Assembly: GCA_963772375.1 (NCBI GenBank)
Contig: CAVYXG010000004.1
Location: 1-64,000, forward strand
Length of the DNA: 64,000 nt
Source of the DNA: DATBHM01 sp963772375
GTDB taxonomy: Bacteria > Actinomycetota > UBA4738 > JACQTL01
Reading direction: 5' to 3'
Made by a program: the position numbers and the translations under genes. Of this stretch, positions 35,157 to 44,016 are shown in pieces. The notes below the pieces were generated by a model. That model had not been told where the DNA came from. It did no database searches and worked only from the letters and a program-made list of their open reading frames with translations. Within the stretch, counting starts at the first letter, position 1, and each line of letters starts with the position of its first letter.

Positions 35157-35456
35157 TTAGGCCGGGAGGAGGAGGCGGGTTCCCACGGCGAGGATGCCCT
35201 CGACGTGGTTGACCCGGACCAGGGAGTCGAGCACGGCTCGGGGATCGGCCTCCCGGCCGGCGATGCGGGATGCGATCCCCCACAGTGTGTCGCCCGGCCG
35301 CACCACGTAATGGCGCGTCTGCTGCTGGACGACGCGATGGGTGGTCCCGGTGTCCCCGGCGCCTGCCTGCGCCGACGACGCCGCGAGCGTCAGCGCGACG
35401 CCCACGGCGGCCACAAGTGCGCCCACCCGTCCCCATCGAACACGCGTTCGTGCCAT
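35157..35456 (-). CDS. LysM protein, SOS cell-division suppressor-like
   Basis: 99 residues: a signal peptide or anchor ('VGALVAAVGVALTLAASSAQA') and one LysM domain ('YVVRPGDTLWGIASRIAGR' ... 'NHVEGILAVGTRLLLPA') that binds peptidoglycan. Position and regulation match YneA/ChiZ-type proteins, which are made in the SOS response and halt septation: it is divergent from lexA and its promoter contains a LexA site. Here the catalytic or essential part is minimal. The ATG at 35456 lies 6 nt after the -10, so the mRNA is leaderless. Confidence 0.85.
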   Translation of the reverse strand: MARTRVRWGRVGALVAAVGVALTLAASSAQAGAGDTGTTHRVVQQQTRHYVVRPGDTLWGIASRIAGREADPRAVLDSLVRVNHVEGILAVGTRLLLPA

Positions 35457-35462
35457 GGAGGC

Positions 35463-35490
35463 AGTGTACCGAACGGACGTTCGGTGTCAA
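35463..35490 (-). promoter_or_regulatory. SOS promoter of the LysM gene with LexA box as spacer
   Basis: On the minus strand there is a perfect -35 TTGACA (35,485-35,490), a 16-bp spacer and -10 TACACT (35,463-35,468). The spacer is exactly the LexA site CCGAACGTCCGTTCGG (35,469-35,484), with GAAC-N4-GTTC inside inverted arms. Bound LexA would fully occlude the promoter. Confidence 0.85.
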
Positions 35491-35497
35491 GCGAGAA

Positions 35498-35538
35498 TCG
35501 AACAGATGTTTGATGCGACGGTGCGTGGGTGCTACGGT
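35498..35538 (+). promoter_or_regulatory. lexA promoter with LexA box
   Basis: LexA site TCGAACAGATGTTTGA (35,498-35,513; one half reads GTTT) overlaps the -35 TTGATG (35,510-35,515). A 17-bp spacer and -10 TACGGT (35,533-35,538) follow. This is an autoregulatory site, weaker than the LysM one. Confidence 0.75.
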
Positions 35539-35565
35539 TCGGACCGACCCTAAGGAGGACGCGAC

Positions 35566-36189
35566 ATGCCGCAGAACGACGACCTCACCGCCCGGCAGCG
35601 CCGGATCCTCGAGTTCATCAACACCGCCACGCACGAGCGAGGCTACCCCCCCACCGTGCGCGAGATCGGCGAGGCGGTCGGTCTGACGTCGTCCTCGAGC
35701 GTCCACAGCCAGCTCGAGAACCTCGAACGCAAGGGCTACCTGCGCAAGGACCCCACCAAGCCCCGGGCCATCGCCACGGGCGAGACGGGTGCCGAGCGGG
35801 GCGTGAGCGTGCCTTTGGTCGGGCGCATCGCCGCCGGCGCGCCCACGCTCGCCGACCAGCAGGTCGAGTCGGTGCTGTCGGTGCCGGCGGAGTTCACCGG
35901 GCGCACGGGCGAGCACTTCGCGCTCCGCGTCGCCGGCGACTCCATGATCGACGCCGGGATCGACGACGGCGACGTGGTCCTCGTTCGACGGCAGGACGAC
36001 TGCGACTCGGGCGACATCGTGGCCGCCATCCAGCCCGGGCCGGCCGAGGACGAGGCGACGGTCAAGCGCCTTCGCCGCGAGGACGGCCGCGTGGTCCTGA
36101 TCCCGGAGAACCCCCGACTGGCCCGGTTCGAGCTCGCCGAGGGCGGCCGGGTGCTGGGCAAGGTGGTCGCGGTCCTGCACCGCCTGTAG
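35566..36189 (+). CDS. lexA: SOS repressor LexA
   Basis: 207 residues. The winged-helix DNA-binding domain comes first ('RQRRILEFI', 'YPPTVREIGEAVGLTSSSSV'), then a linker and the S24 peptidase domain with self-cleavage site Ala90-Gly91 ('AAGAP'), catalytic Ser126 ('AGDSMIDAG') and Lys167 ('ATVKRL'). RecA filaments trigger its cleavage and so derepress SOS genes. The ATG has AAGGAGG upstream. LexA sites in this window lie before lexA, the LysM gene and recA. Confidence 0.97.
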   Translation: MPQNDDLTARQRRILEFINTATHERGYPPTVREIGEAVGLTSSSSVHSQLENLERKGYLRKDPTKPRAIATGETGAERGVSVPLVGRIAAGAPTLADQQVESVLSVPAEFTGRTGEHFALRVAGDSMIDAGIDDGDVVLVRRQDDCDSGDIVAAIQPGPAEDEATVKRLRREDGRVVLIPENPRLARFELAEGGRVLGKVVAVLHRL

Positions 36190-36206
36190 GGCGGGACCGC
36201 CCTGCG

Positions 36207-37232
36207 CTACGCCCCTCCGGACTCCACGATGTGCCCGAGGTGCTTCATCGCCATGACGCCGACCTCCTCGGACACGGAACCGGTCGCGGCGTTGATCGCG
36301 AGGATCCGCTCCCCCGTCTTGTTCCGCATGAGCGCGAGGTAGTGCGGGAGGTAGATCTCCTCCTCGGCCGTCAGCTCGAAGAACGACACCGGCGTGGGGA
36401 TGCCCAGGGTGTTGAGCGCCATGTCCTGCCGCTCGTACTGCTGGGACGTGCGGGCCTCCGACAGCCGCTTGGCCGTCTCCTCGATGTCGGCCACGATCGA
36501 GTACGAGGTGATCTTGGACCGGACGCGGTTCTCGGTGATCCGTACCGTCTCGGGCTCGCGGTCCCACTGGTCGTACAGCTGGCCACCGAGCGCCTCGTAG
36601 ACGTTCACGTAGATCCTGGTCCGCGGCGCCGCACGGGAGAACCGCCCGCCCTCCTCGCGCGTGTGGCGCACTCGGACCGGGAGGAACGGTAGCCAGTAGG
36701 GGCGGATCCAGACGACCTCCTCCCGGTTCACGCCGAGCTTCCCCCGACGCTGGCGGTTGGCCATGTCCCTGGCCGTCTGCTCGCTGACGTTCACCCGGAG
36801 ACCCCGGATCGACGCGAGCGCGGAGCCGGTCTCGGGGTCCGGCACCCGGCCCAAGCGACCCTCGATCTCGACCGGGCCCCACAGCTCGACTCCCAGGCGC
36901 CGGGCCGCCGTCTCGGCGCCCTGCGGCCAGTGGCGGGCGCCCAGGACGATGGCCTTGCTCATGCCCAGGTCGGAGGCCATCAGGTGCACCCCGGCCACGA
37001 CGTCACGGTCGACGGACTGATCCCAGCTCCTGGTGTGGACGAGCAGCCGGTAGGTGGTGACCTCGTCGGACTTCTCGGCGAGCACGTCGACGCTGTGGTT
37101 CGCGCCCGAACGGCCCTTCATGTTGACGTCGCGGGCCACCCGGTACCCGTGGTGGGCCAGGTACTCGGCCACCGACTGCGCCAAGTTGGCCGCTTTGCCC
37201 GGATCGCCCCCCGTGCGCTCGTTCACCGCCAT
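36207..37232 (-). CDS. Mrr-like restriction-endonuclease-fold protein
   Basis: 341 residues. The N-terminal part resembles Mrr-type PD-(D/E)XK nucleases: 'AEYLAHHGYRVARDVNMKGR', 'GANHSVDVLAE' (Asp candidate), then strand 'YRLLVHTRSW', followed by 'VAGVHLMASDLGMSKAIVLG'. In active Mrr enzymes the strand reads QxK or ExK; here it is LVHTR, so the catalytic Lys is not where expected. The remaining roughly 180 residues are of a type that I do not recognise ('VVWIRPYWLPFLPVRV'). No methylase or specificity gene accompanies it. It converges with lexA, 17 bp apart. Confidence 0.6.
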   Translation of the reverse strand: MAVNERTGGDPGKAANLAQSVAEYLAHHGYRVARDVNMKGRSGANHSVDVLAEKSDEVTTYRLLVHTRSWDQSVDRDVVAGVHLMASDLGMSKAIVLGARHWPQGAETAARRLGVELWGPVEIEGRLGRVPDPETGSALASIRGLRVNVSEQTARDMANRQRRGKLGVNREEVVWIRPYWLPFLPVRVRHTREEGGRFSRAAPRTRIYVNVYEALGGQLYDQWDREPETVRITENRVRSKITSYSIVADIEETAKRLSEARTSQQYERQDMALNTLGIPTPVSFFELTAEEEIYLPHYLALMRNKTGERILAINAATGSVSEEVGVMAMKHLGHIVESGGA

Positions 37233-37307
37233 GCCGTTCCCAACTCCGCCACCCGCTCCGTGCCCGGTCGAACCATCGTCCCAGCCTGTGCCGGGTGCAA
37301 CAGGCTC

Positions 37308-38069
37308 TCACACCGCGCGGGCCAATGCCGCGAACCAACGGAATTTCCGTCGTTTCGTCGGAGGTGGCCTTCTGACCTCCAGAACCTCGAATCGGGCCAC
37401 GCGGAGCATGGCCAGCAGCGCGCCCGGGGAGAGCTCCCACACGCCACCGCCGGCCCGGTGACTCGACAGCCCGCTCTCCCGGCGGTCCTCCCCCCGCACC
37501 GAGAACCGCGCCCACTGCCCGGGCATCCACACCAGCCGCGATGTCTGGAGCAGCAGGTGCGCCCCCGCGGCCGCCGCCTTCCGCAGGGCCTCGAGCACGA
37601 GCACCGGGTCGGCGACGTGGTACAGCCCGCCCAGGCACACGACGACGTCGAATTCCTCCCCGCCGGTGGCCGCTGGGAGGTCGTAGACGTCGCCCGAGCG
37701 GAACGCCGGCACCGCGTTGTCCCAGCCGTGCGCCGAGAGCAGCCCGGCGACCAGCTCCGCGCACTCGATCCGCGGCGGGTCGAAGTCGACGCCGAGCACC
37801 CGCGAGGCCCCGAGCCTGGCCGCCTCGAACGAGAACGCCCCGTTCGCGCAGAACGTGTCCAGCACGCGCGCCCCGGGCGCGAACCGCTCCAGCCAATCCA
37901 GCACCAACCGCCGCTTGAACTCGTTGTTGGCCTCGAGCGCGTCGAACCTCGGATGTCTCGGGCTCTCGCCGTTCGCGAACCGGAACTGCGTGAACCACCA
38001 TCGAGGATCGGTCCCGGCCACGTGTTCCAGCTCCTCCGGCGTGAGCTCGACGTCGAGCACGAGGGTCAC
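37308..38069 (-). CDS. SAM-dependent methyltransferase
   Basis: 253 residues of a class I methyltransferase with motif I 'VLDTFCANGAFSFEAARLG', motif II 'VLGVDFDPPRIECAELV', 'FRSGDVYDLP' and 'FDVVVCLGGLYHVADPVLVL'. The CxxGxF form of motif I and the 'GLYHV' block recall CmoB/mo5U-type tRNA methyltransferases, but the substrate is unproven. GTG 38069 overlaps the hflX stop (GTGA), so translation is coupled to hflX. Confidence 0.8.
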   Translation of the reverse strand: MTLVLDVELTPEELEHVAGTDPRWWFTQFRFANGESPRHPRFDALEANNEFKRRLVLDWLERFAPGARVLDTFCANGAFSFEAARLGASRVLGVDFDPPRIECAELVAGLLSAHGWDNAVPAFRSGDVYDLPAATGGEEFDVVVCLGGLYHVADPVLVLEALRKAAAAGAHLLLQTSRLVWMPGQWARFSVRGEDRRESGLSSHRAGGGVWELSPGALLAMLRVARFEVLEVRRPPPTKRRKFRWFAALARAV

Positions 38070-39415
38070 CGGGCCATCCGTCCCGTGGCCACGCGACGGG
38101 TCACGGGCTTGGTGATGAAGTCGCGAACCGCCGCGAGGTGGCGTTCGGCCACCCGGGCGTGGACCAGCGTGCCGTCCGGTCGCTCCTCCGCGACCAGCAC
38201 CTCGGCCTCGCGGTACAGGCGTGCGGTCACGTCCTCCCGGCCGAACGGCACCAGCAGCGTCACCTCGACCGGCGGCCTTGGCAGCGTCTCGCCGACCGCG
38301 GTCAGCAGCTCCTCGAGGCCCTCGCCCGTGAGCGCCGACACCAGCACGGAACCCGGGTACCGCCGGGCCGCCCTGGCGCGCTCGGAGCCGCGAAGGAGGT
38401 CCGCCTTGTTGAGCGCGAGCACCTCGGGCAGGTCGCCCGCGCCGATCTCCCCCAGCACGTCGCGGACCGCCCCGACCTGCTGGTCGAGCTCCGGCACGGA
38501 CGCGTCGGCCACGTGGAGCACGAGCGAGGCGAGCGCGACCTCCTCGAGGGTCGACCGGAACGCCTCCACCAGGTCGTGGGGCAGCTTTCCGACGAACCCC
38601 ACGGTGTCGGAGAGCGTCACCTGCCGTCCGCCCGGGAGCTCCAGCCGCCGGGTGGTCGGGTCGAGGGTGGCGAACAGCTGGTCGGCCACCAGCACGTCCG
38701 CGCGGGTGAGGGCGTTCATCAGCGTGGACTTGCCGGCGTTCGTGTATCCGGCGATCGCGACCTGGGGGATGCCACTCGACTCACGGCGGGACCGTTTCAG
38801 CTCGCGGGTCTTCGTGAGCTGCTGGATGTCGCGGCGGAGCTTGGTGATGCGGCGGCGGATGTGCTGGCGGTCGACCTCGAGCTTGGTCTCACCGGGCCCG
38901 CGGGTACCGATGCCAGCGCCCAGGCGCGACATGGCCTCGCCCCACCCGCGGAGGCGGGGCAGCAGGTAGTTCAGCTGGGCCAGCTCCACCTGGGCCTTGC
39001 CCTCCCGGCTCCGGGCGTGCAGCGCGAAGATGTCGAGGATCAGCGCGGTGCGGTCGATGACCTTGGCGCCGAGGCGCTCCTCCAGGTTCCGGAGCTGTCC
39101 CGGCGAGAGCTCGTCGTCGAAGATCACCGCGTCGGCGCCGTGGCGGTGCACAGCGTCGTGGATCTCCCCCAGCTTGCCCTTGCCGACGAACGTGGCCGGG
39201 TCGGGGTCCCTCCGACTCTGCACGACGCGCGCCACCGGCGCGGCGCCCGCGGAGTCCGCCAGGGCGGCCAGCTCGTCGAGGTCGCGGGGCTCGACGCCGG
39301 GCCCCACGCCGACCAGCACGGCACGCTCCCGGATCCGCGGCCGCCAGGTCGCGGAAAGCGGCGACTCGGACACTGCCCGCTGCGCGGGCGTCCGGCGTGT
39401 TCGGTCGTCGTTCAT
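38066..39415 (-). CDS. hflX: Ribosome-associated GTPase HflX
   Basis: About 449 residues from the ATG at 39415 (a TTG 9 nt upstream is less likely). The N-terminal HflX domain ('RDPDPATFVGKGKLGEI', 'AVIFDDELSPGQLRNLE'), the helical linker ('SRLGAGIGTRGPGETKLEVD') and the G domain with G1 'GYTNAGKST', G3 'DTVGF' and G4 'NKAD' are all present. It splits stalled or heat-damaged ribosomes and binds the 50S subunit. It lies in the miaA-dapF-dapL neighbourhood, as commonly observed. Confidence 0.95.
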   Translation of the reverse strand: MNDDRTRRTPAQRAVSESPLSATWRPRIRERAVLVGVGPGVEPRDLDELAALADSAGAAPVARVVQSRRDPDPATFVGKGKLGEIHDAVHRHGADAVIFDDELSPGQLRNLEERLGAKVIDRTALILDIFALHARSREGKAQVELAQLNYLLPRLRGWGEAMSRLGAGIGTRGPGETKLEVDRQHIRRRITKLRRDIQQLTKTRELKRSRRESSGIPQVAIAGYTNAGKSTLMNALTRADVLVADQLFATLDPTTRRLELPGGRQVTLSDTVGFVGKLPHDLVEAFRSTLEEVALASLVLHVADASVPELDQQVGAVRDVLGEIGAGDLPEVLALNKADLLRGSERARAARRYPGSVLVSALTGEGLEELLTAVGETLPRPPVEVTLLVPFGREDVTARLYREAEVLVAEERPDGTLVHARVAERHLAAVRDFITKPVTRRVATGRMAR

Positions 39416-39625
39416 GCCGCGCAAGCCCCCCGGCCGGGGCGGGATGCAAAGAGACGCCGGAGGATTCCCGGGAAGCGCCCCTTTCCCCGGAGTTGGGTCC
39501 AGCGTCTCTTCGGCTCGGTTCTTTCCCCGGGCTCCCGTGCCGAAACAACGGATCCCGACAAACTCGCGACCATCTCCCCGTCCGTGCCGGTCACGAGGGC
39601 GGGCGAAGGGTGCCCCGGGCGGACG
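39416..39625. other. 210-bp intergenic region with inverted repeat
   Basis: Between dapL and hflX, both on the minus strand. It contains AAGAGACGC (39,449-39,457) and its complement GCGTCTCTT (39,502-39,510), enclosing smaller GC-rich stems. It could be a terminator or a structured leader for hflX; no known RNA family is recognised. Confidence 0.35.
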
Positions 39626-40789
39626 TCACCGGCCAATCGCGGAGGCGATGCGGTCCATGGCCTCGGCCAGACGGTCGTCGGCCACCGTGAGCGAGATGCG
39701 CACGTAACCCTCGCCGTTCGAGCCGTAGCCGAGTCCGGGGGCGACGACCACGCCGGCCCGGTCGAGCAGCAGGTCGGCGAACTCCGTCGAGGTCTCGCCT
39801 CCCGGCGTCGGGAGCCACACGTAGATCGAGCCGAGCGGCGGCTCGAGGTCCCACTCGAGCCGGTTCAGGGTGCCGATCACGAGGTCGCGACGCTTGCGGT
39901 ACACGTCGCGCATGGCGGCGACGTGGTCCTGGGGCCCGGTGAGGGCCGCGATCCCCGCCATCTGAACGGCGTTGAAGATGCCGGAGTCGAGGTTGGTCTT
40001 CAGCGTCGCGAGGGCCTTGATCGCCGGCGCCGCACCCACCGCGAACCCGATCCGCCACCCGGTCATGTTGTAGCCCTTCGACAGCGAATGGAACTCGATC
40101 GCCACGTCCCGGCCGCCCTCGACCTGCAGCACGGACGGCGCGACGTACCCGTCGAACGTGATCTCGCTGTACGCGGCGTCGTGCGCCAGCAGCAGGTCGT
40201 GCTCCGAGGCGAACGCCACCGCCCGGGCCAGGTCGTCCTCGGACGCGACCGCCGCCGTGGGGTTGGTCGGGAAGTTCAGCCACAGGAGCTTGGTCCGGCC
40301 GTCGGTGGCGGGGGCCGCCGAGGACCAGTCCGGCAGGAACCGTTCGGAGGCCGGCAGCGGTAGCGTGCGGACCTCCGCGCCGGCCAGCCTCGTGGCCGTG
40401 GCGTACACCGGATAGCCGGGGTCGGGCACCAGGGCCGAGTCACCGGGGTCGAGGTAGGCGAACGCCAGGTGGGCGAGTCCCTCCTTCGAGCCGAGCAGCG
40501 GCAGGACCTCCGTGTCGGGGTCGAGCTCCACGCCGAACCGCCCCCGGAACCACGTCGCCACGGCCTCGCGGAACTCCGGCATGCCGTAGTACGACGGGTA
40601 CTGGTGGCTGGACGGGTCGGCGACGCCCCGTCGGGCCGCCTCCACGACGTGTTCGGGCGTGGGTCGGTCGGGGTCGCCGACGCCGAGCGAGATGACGTCG
40701 ACACCGCTCGCACGCCGTTCCGCGATCTTCCGGTCCAGCTCCGCGAACAGGTACGGCGGGAGGTGCTCGACCCGCCTGGCCACCCTCAT
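39626..40789 (-). CDS. dapL: Aminotransferase, probably LL-diaminopimelate aminotransferase
   Basis: 387 residues, a fold-type I PLP enzyme. It has 'ISLGVGDPDRPTPEHVVEA', 'HQYPSYYGMPEFREAVATWF', 'LNFPTNPTAA', 'HDAAYSEI' and the PLP lysine in 'EFHSLSKGYNMTGWRIGF'. These match LL-DAP aminotransferases and related succinyl-DAP/aspartate-type aminotransferases. The choice of dapL rests mainly on context: its ATG overlaps the dapF stop (ATGA), and dapF uses the LL-DAP that DapL would make from tetrahydrodipicolinate. Start ATG 40789 has GGAGGGGG upstream. Confidence 0.85.
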   Translation of the reverse strand: MRVARRVEHLPPYLFAELDRKIAERRASGVDVISLGVGDPDRPTPEHVVEAARRGVADPSSHQYPSYYGMPEFREAVATWFRGRFGVELDPDTEVLPLLGSKEGLAHLAFAYLDPGDSALVPDPGYPVYATATRLAGAEVRTLPLPASERFLPDWSSAAPATDGRTKLLWLNFPTNPTAAVASEDDLARAVAFASEHDLLLAHDAAYSEITFDGYVAPSVLQVEGGRDVAIEFHSLSKGYNMTGWRIGFAVGAAPAIKALATLKTNLDSGIFNAVQMAGIAALTGPQDHVAAMRDVYRKRRDLVIGTLNRLEWDLEPPLGSIYVWLPTPGGETSTEFADLLLDRAGVVVAPGLGYGSNGEGYVRISLTVADDRLAEAMDRIASAIGR

Positions 40790-41688
40790 CGGATCCCCCT
40801 CCACACGCGGAGCAGCTCCTCGGGGTCCACCACGCCGGCGTAGGCGCGCTCGGCCGGGCCGGAGAGGAACACCGTGTCATCCGTCCACTCGCCCATCAGC
40901 GTCCCGCCCGGGAAGTGGATGTTCGCGGTGCGCGGCGAAAGGCCGGCGAGGCTGGCCGCCACCAGCGACGCACACGCCCCGGTGCCACAAGCCATCGTCT
41001 CGCCCACGCCGCGTTCCCAGACCCGCAGCTTGATGCCGTCCGAGGCCGGTGCGACGAACTCGACGTTGGTCCGGTTCGGGAACCGGGGGTCGTGCTCGAG
41101 CTGTGGGCCGATTCGGTGCACGTCGACCTGGTCGGGATCCCGTTCGACGAACAGCACCAGGTGTGGGTTGCCCATCGACACCGCGCTAGCCTTGTACGTG
41201 ACGCCGTCGTGCTCGAACGGCTCAGCCAGGAACCGCGATCCCGCCGGGCCGGCCATCGGGATCCGGTCGACCTCGAGCTCGGGCGGGCCCATGTCCACCC
41301 GCACCGAGCGCACCCGGCCGCCGTCCACGTCCAGCCACACGCGCTTGGGAGCCGCTCGGGTGGCCACCGTGAGCTCGGTCGCATCGACCAGCCCGCGTTC
41401 GAACGCCAGCTTCGCCAGGCACCGGACGCCGTTCCCGCACATCTCGGCGAGGGAACCGTCGGCGTTCCGGTAGTCCATGAACGCGTGCGCGTTGCGGGTG
41501 TCGAGTGCCTCCCGGTCGGCCACGGACGGCGAGGCCACGCGGATCAGGCCGTCGGCCCCGACGCCGAGGTGGCGGTCGCACAGGGCGGCCACCAGGTCGG
41601 CCGGGAGGTCGAGCTCGCCCGGCCAGTCCTCGACCATGACGAAGTCGTTCCCGGTGCCGTGCCACTTCTCGAATCGCAACTCAGCCAT
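40786..41688 (-). CDS. dapF: Diaminopimelate epimerase
   Basis: 300 residues with the two catalytic cysteines in symmetric motifs, Cys84 in 'AEMCGNGVRC' and Cys234 in 'TMACGTGACA', and the usual N-terminal 'FEKWHGTGNDFV'. It interconverts LL- and meso-diaminopimelate for peptidoglycan and lysine. It overlaps miaA by 8 nt and dapL by 4 nt, so the three are co-translated. Confidence 0.97.
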   Translation of the reverse strand: MAELRFEKWHGTGNDFVMVEDWPGELDLPADLVAALCDRHLGVGADGLIRVASPSVADREALDTRNAHAFMDYRNADGSLAEMCGNGVRCLAKLAFERGLVDATELTVATRAAPKRVWLDVDGGRVRSVRVDMGPPELEVDRIPMAGPAGSRFLAEPFEHDGVTYKASAVSMGNPHLVLFVERDPDQVDVHRIGPQLEHDPRFPNRTNVEFVAPASDGIKLRVWERGVGETMACGTGACASLVAASLAGLSPRTANIHFPGGTLMGEWTDDTVFLSGPAERAYAGVVDPEELLRVWRGIR

Positions 41689-42607
41689 CTCGCAGGTACT
41701 CCGTCAGCTCGTCCACGATGCCGGCCGCGCCGTCCGGCCCTGCGCGGAACCACCGGATGCGGGGATCGCGCCGGAACCACACCACCTGCCGCCGGGCCAG
41801 CGCCCGGGTCCTCGCGACGGTCCGGGCGACGGCTTCGTCGAGGGTCATGCGGCCGGCCAGGTGCTCGATGACCTCAGCGTACCCGATGGCCTGGCCCGAG
41901 GTGAGCGATGGGCCGGCGCCTTCGGTCAACAGGTCCCGCACCTCCTCGAGCAGTCCGCCGGCCACCATCGCCTCGACCCGGGCCTCGATCCGCCGCCGGA
42001 GCGCCTCGGGGTCCATGTCGACGCCGGCCGCCCGCACCGCGTTCGGGTCGTACCGCTCCCAGTCCGCCGCGAATGACGAGAACGGCCGCCCGGTCACCGC
42101 CGCCACCTCGAGCGCCCGCACGGTCCGCCGGGCATTGCGGGGTTCGATCCTGGCGGCGGCGACGGGGTCGAAGTGCGCGAGCCGCGCGTACAGACGGTAG
42201 GGCCCGAGCGCCTCGGCCTGGCGCTCCAGATCCCGCCTGGTCGCCGGGTCCGTCGGAGGGAACGCGAGGCCGTCGACCACGGCCCGGAAGTACAGCCCCG
42301 AGCCCCCCACCAGCAGCGCCGTGCCGCCCCGGGAGGCGAGGTCGGCCAGCGCCCCGGCCGCGCACGACTGGAACTCCGACACGCTGAACGTCCCGCCGGC
42401 GTCCGTCAGGTCGAGGAGGTGATGCCGGACGCGGGCCCGGTCCTCCGGCGAGGGCTTGGCCGTTCCGACGTCCATGCCCCGGTACACGAGCATGGAGTCG
42501 ACCGACAGGATCTCGGCGTGCAGCCGCCGGGCGATCTCGAGGCCCGCCTCGGTCTTGCCCGACGCCGTCGGCCCCACCAGCGCCGGCCACGGCCTGGGCG
42601 GCTCCAT
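41681..42607 (-). CDS. miaA: tRNA dimethylallyltransferase
   Basis: 308 residues with P-loop 'GPTASGKTEAG', 'SVDSMLVYRGMDVGTAKP', 'LVGGSGLYFRAVVDGL' and 'RRQVVWFRRDPRIRWF'. It puts the isopentenyl group on A37 of tRNAs that read UNN codons. The product is the substrate of MiaB, encoded just upstream (15 bp). It overlaps dapF downstream. Confidence 0.97.
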   Translation of the reverse strand: MEPPRPWPALVGPTASGKTEAGLEIARRLHAEILSVDSMLVYRGMDVGTAKPSPEDRARVRHHLLDLTDAGGTFSVSEFQSCAAGALADLASRGGTALLVGGSGLYFRAVVDGLAFPPTDPATRRDLERQAEALGPYRLYARLAHFDPVAAARIEPRNARRTVRALEVAAVTGRPFSSFAADWERYDPNAVRAAGVDMDPEALRRRIEARVEAMVAGGLLEEVRDLLTEGAGPSLTSGQAIGYAEVIEHLAGRMTLDEAVARTVARTRALARRQVVWFRRDPRIRWFRAGPDGAAGIVDELTEYLRDG

Positions 42608-42622
42608 GCGGCCGATCCGCCG

Positions 42623-43960
42623 TCAGCCGGCGGCCGGCGCCGGCACGGCGACGCGCGCGCTGAGATGGTGCGGGTGGGCGCGCTCGACCACCACGTCGCG
42701 GAACTCTCCCGGCCGCGCGTCGCCCGGGAAGTGGACGATCTTGTTCGTCCTCGTTCGGCCCTGGACGCCGCCCTTGCGGCCGGTGCCCTCGACCAGGATC
42801 TCCAGCGCCCGGCCCTCGTACTCCCGGTTGCGTTCCAGGGAGATGCGCTCCTGCAGGCCGACCAGGCGGTCGAACCGCTCCTGGACGACTTCCTTCGGCA
42901 CCCGGCCGGGCCACGAGCCGGCCCGCGTCCCCGGCCGCGGCGAGTACTGGAACGTGTACGCCGAGTCGAACCGCGCCTCCTCGACGACTCGCATGGTCCC
43001 GGCGAAGTCCTCCTCGGTCTCACTGGGGAACCCCACGATGACGTCGGTGGAGAACGCGATGCCGGGAACGGCCTCCCGGATCCGGCGGACCCACGAGAGG
43101 TAACGGTCGCTCCGGTACGACCGCCGCATCCGGCGCAGGATCCGGTCCGAACCGGACTGCAGGGGAAAGTGGATGTGCTCGCACACCCGCTCGCAATCCG
43201 CGATGGCCTCCACCACGTCGGGCGTGAAGTCGTGCGGGTGCGGGCTGGTGAACCTGATCCTCCGCAGATCGTCAATCTGGTTGACCAAGCGGAGCAGCTC
43301 CGCGAACCGCGACCGCCGGCTCGACCCCGGCACCGTGAGGTCACGTCCGTAGGTGTTGACGTTCTGGCCGAGGAGGGTGACCTCGACCACGCCCCGTGCC
43401 GCCAGGCCCTGGACCTCGGCCAGGATGTCGCCGATCGGGCGGGACCGCTGCGGCCCCCGGACCAGGGGGACGATGCAGAACGTGCAGTGGTTGTCGCATC
43501 CCACGCTGACGCTCACCCACGCGCGGTGCGAGTCGCCGCGCACCGCGGGGAGCGCGCTCGGGAACGTTTCCGTGTACTCGCGGACGTCCATCTGGGGGCC
43601 CTCGCGTTGGGCCCTGGCCACGAGGTCGAGCAGCGACGGCAGCGCGTGCGTCCCGATCACGACGTCGACCCACGGCGCCCTGCGCTGGATCAGGCCCTGG
43701 TCCTTCTGCGCGAGACAGCCGGCCACGACGATCCGCATCCGGGGGTTGCGTTCCTTCAGGGGGCGGAGGTGGCCGAGCTGCCCGTACAGGCGGTTGTCGG
43801 CGTTCTCGCGAACGGCGCACGTGTTGAGCACGACGACCTCGGCGTCGGCGGCCTCCTCCGTCGGGACGTAGCCGTCGGCGGTGAGCAGGCCGGCGATGCG
43901 CTCCGAGTCGTGCTCGTTCATCTGGCACCCGAAGGTGCGAAGCAGGAAGCGGCCGCCCAT
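42623..43960 (-). CDS. miaB: tRNA-2-methylthio-N6-dimethylallyladenosine synthase
   Basis: 445 residues. The N-terminal UPF0004 domain has cluster ligands Cys12, Cys48, Cys82. The radical-SAM motif CDNHCTFC provides Cys155, Cys159, Cys162, and a C-terminal TRAM domain ends the protein. It methylthiolates i6A37 made by MiaA using two [4Fe-4S] clusters. The open frame extends upstream, but the ATG at 43960 begins the family N terminus exactly ('FLLRTFGCQMNEHDSERI'). Confidence 0.97.
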   Translation of the reverse strand: MGGRFLLRTFGCQMNEHDSERIAGLLTADGYVPTEEAADAEVVVLNTCAVRENADNRLYGQLGHLRPLKERNPRMRIVVAGCLAQKDQGLIQRRAPWVDVVIGTHALPSLLDLVARAQREGPQMDVREYTETFPSALPAVRGDSHRAWVSVSVGCDNHCTFCIVPLVRGPQRSRPIGDILAEVQGLAARGVVEVTLLGQNVNTYGRDLTVPGSSRRSRFAELLRLVNQIDDLRRIRFTSPHPHDFTPDVVEAIADCERVCEHIHFPLQSGSDRILRRMRRSYRSDRYLSWVRRIREAVPGIAFSTDVIVGFPSETEEDFAGTMRVVEEARFDSAYTFQYSPRPGTRAGSWPGRVPKEVVQERFDRLVGLQERISLERNREYEGRALEILVEGTGRKGGVQGRTRTNKIVHFPGDARPGEFRDVVVERAHPHHLSARVAVPAPAAG

Positions 43961-44016
43961 CCGCCCGAGTGTATCGAGCGGGGCGGCCGCCTCCTTTGGA
44001 TGGTCCGGCTCGACGG

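Noticed and set aside
36207..37232. A restriction-modification locus
   Set aside because: There is no methylase or specificity subunit; the nearby methyltransferase (37,308) resembles RNA/small-molecule enzymes and is coupled to hflX.
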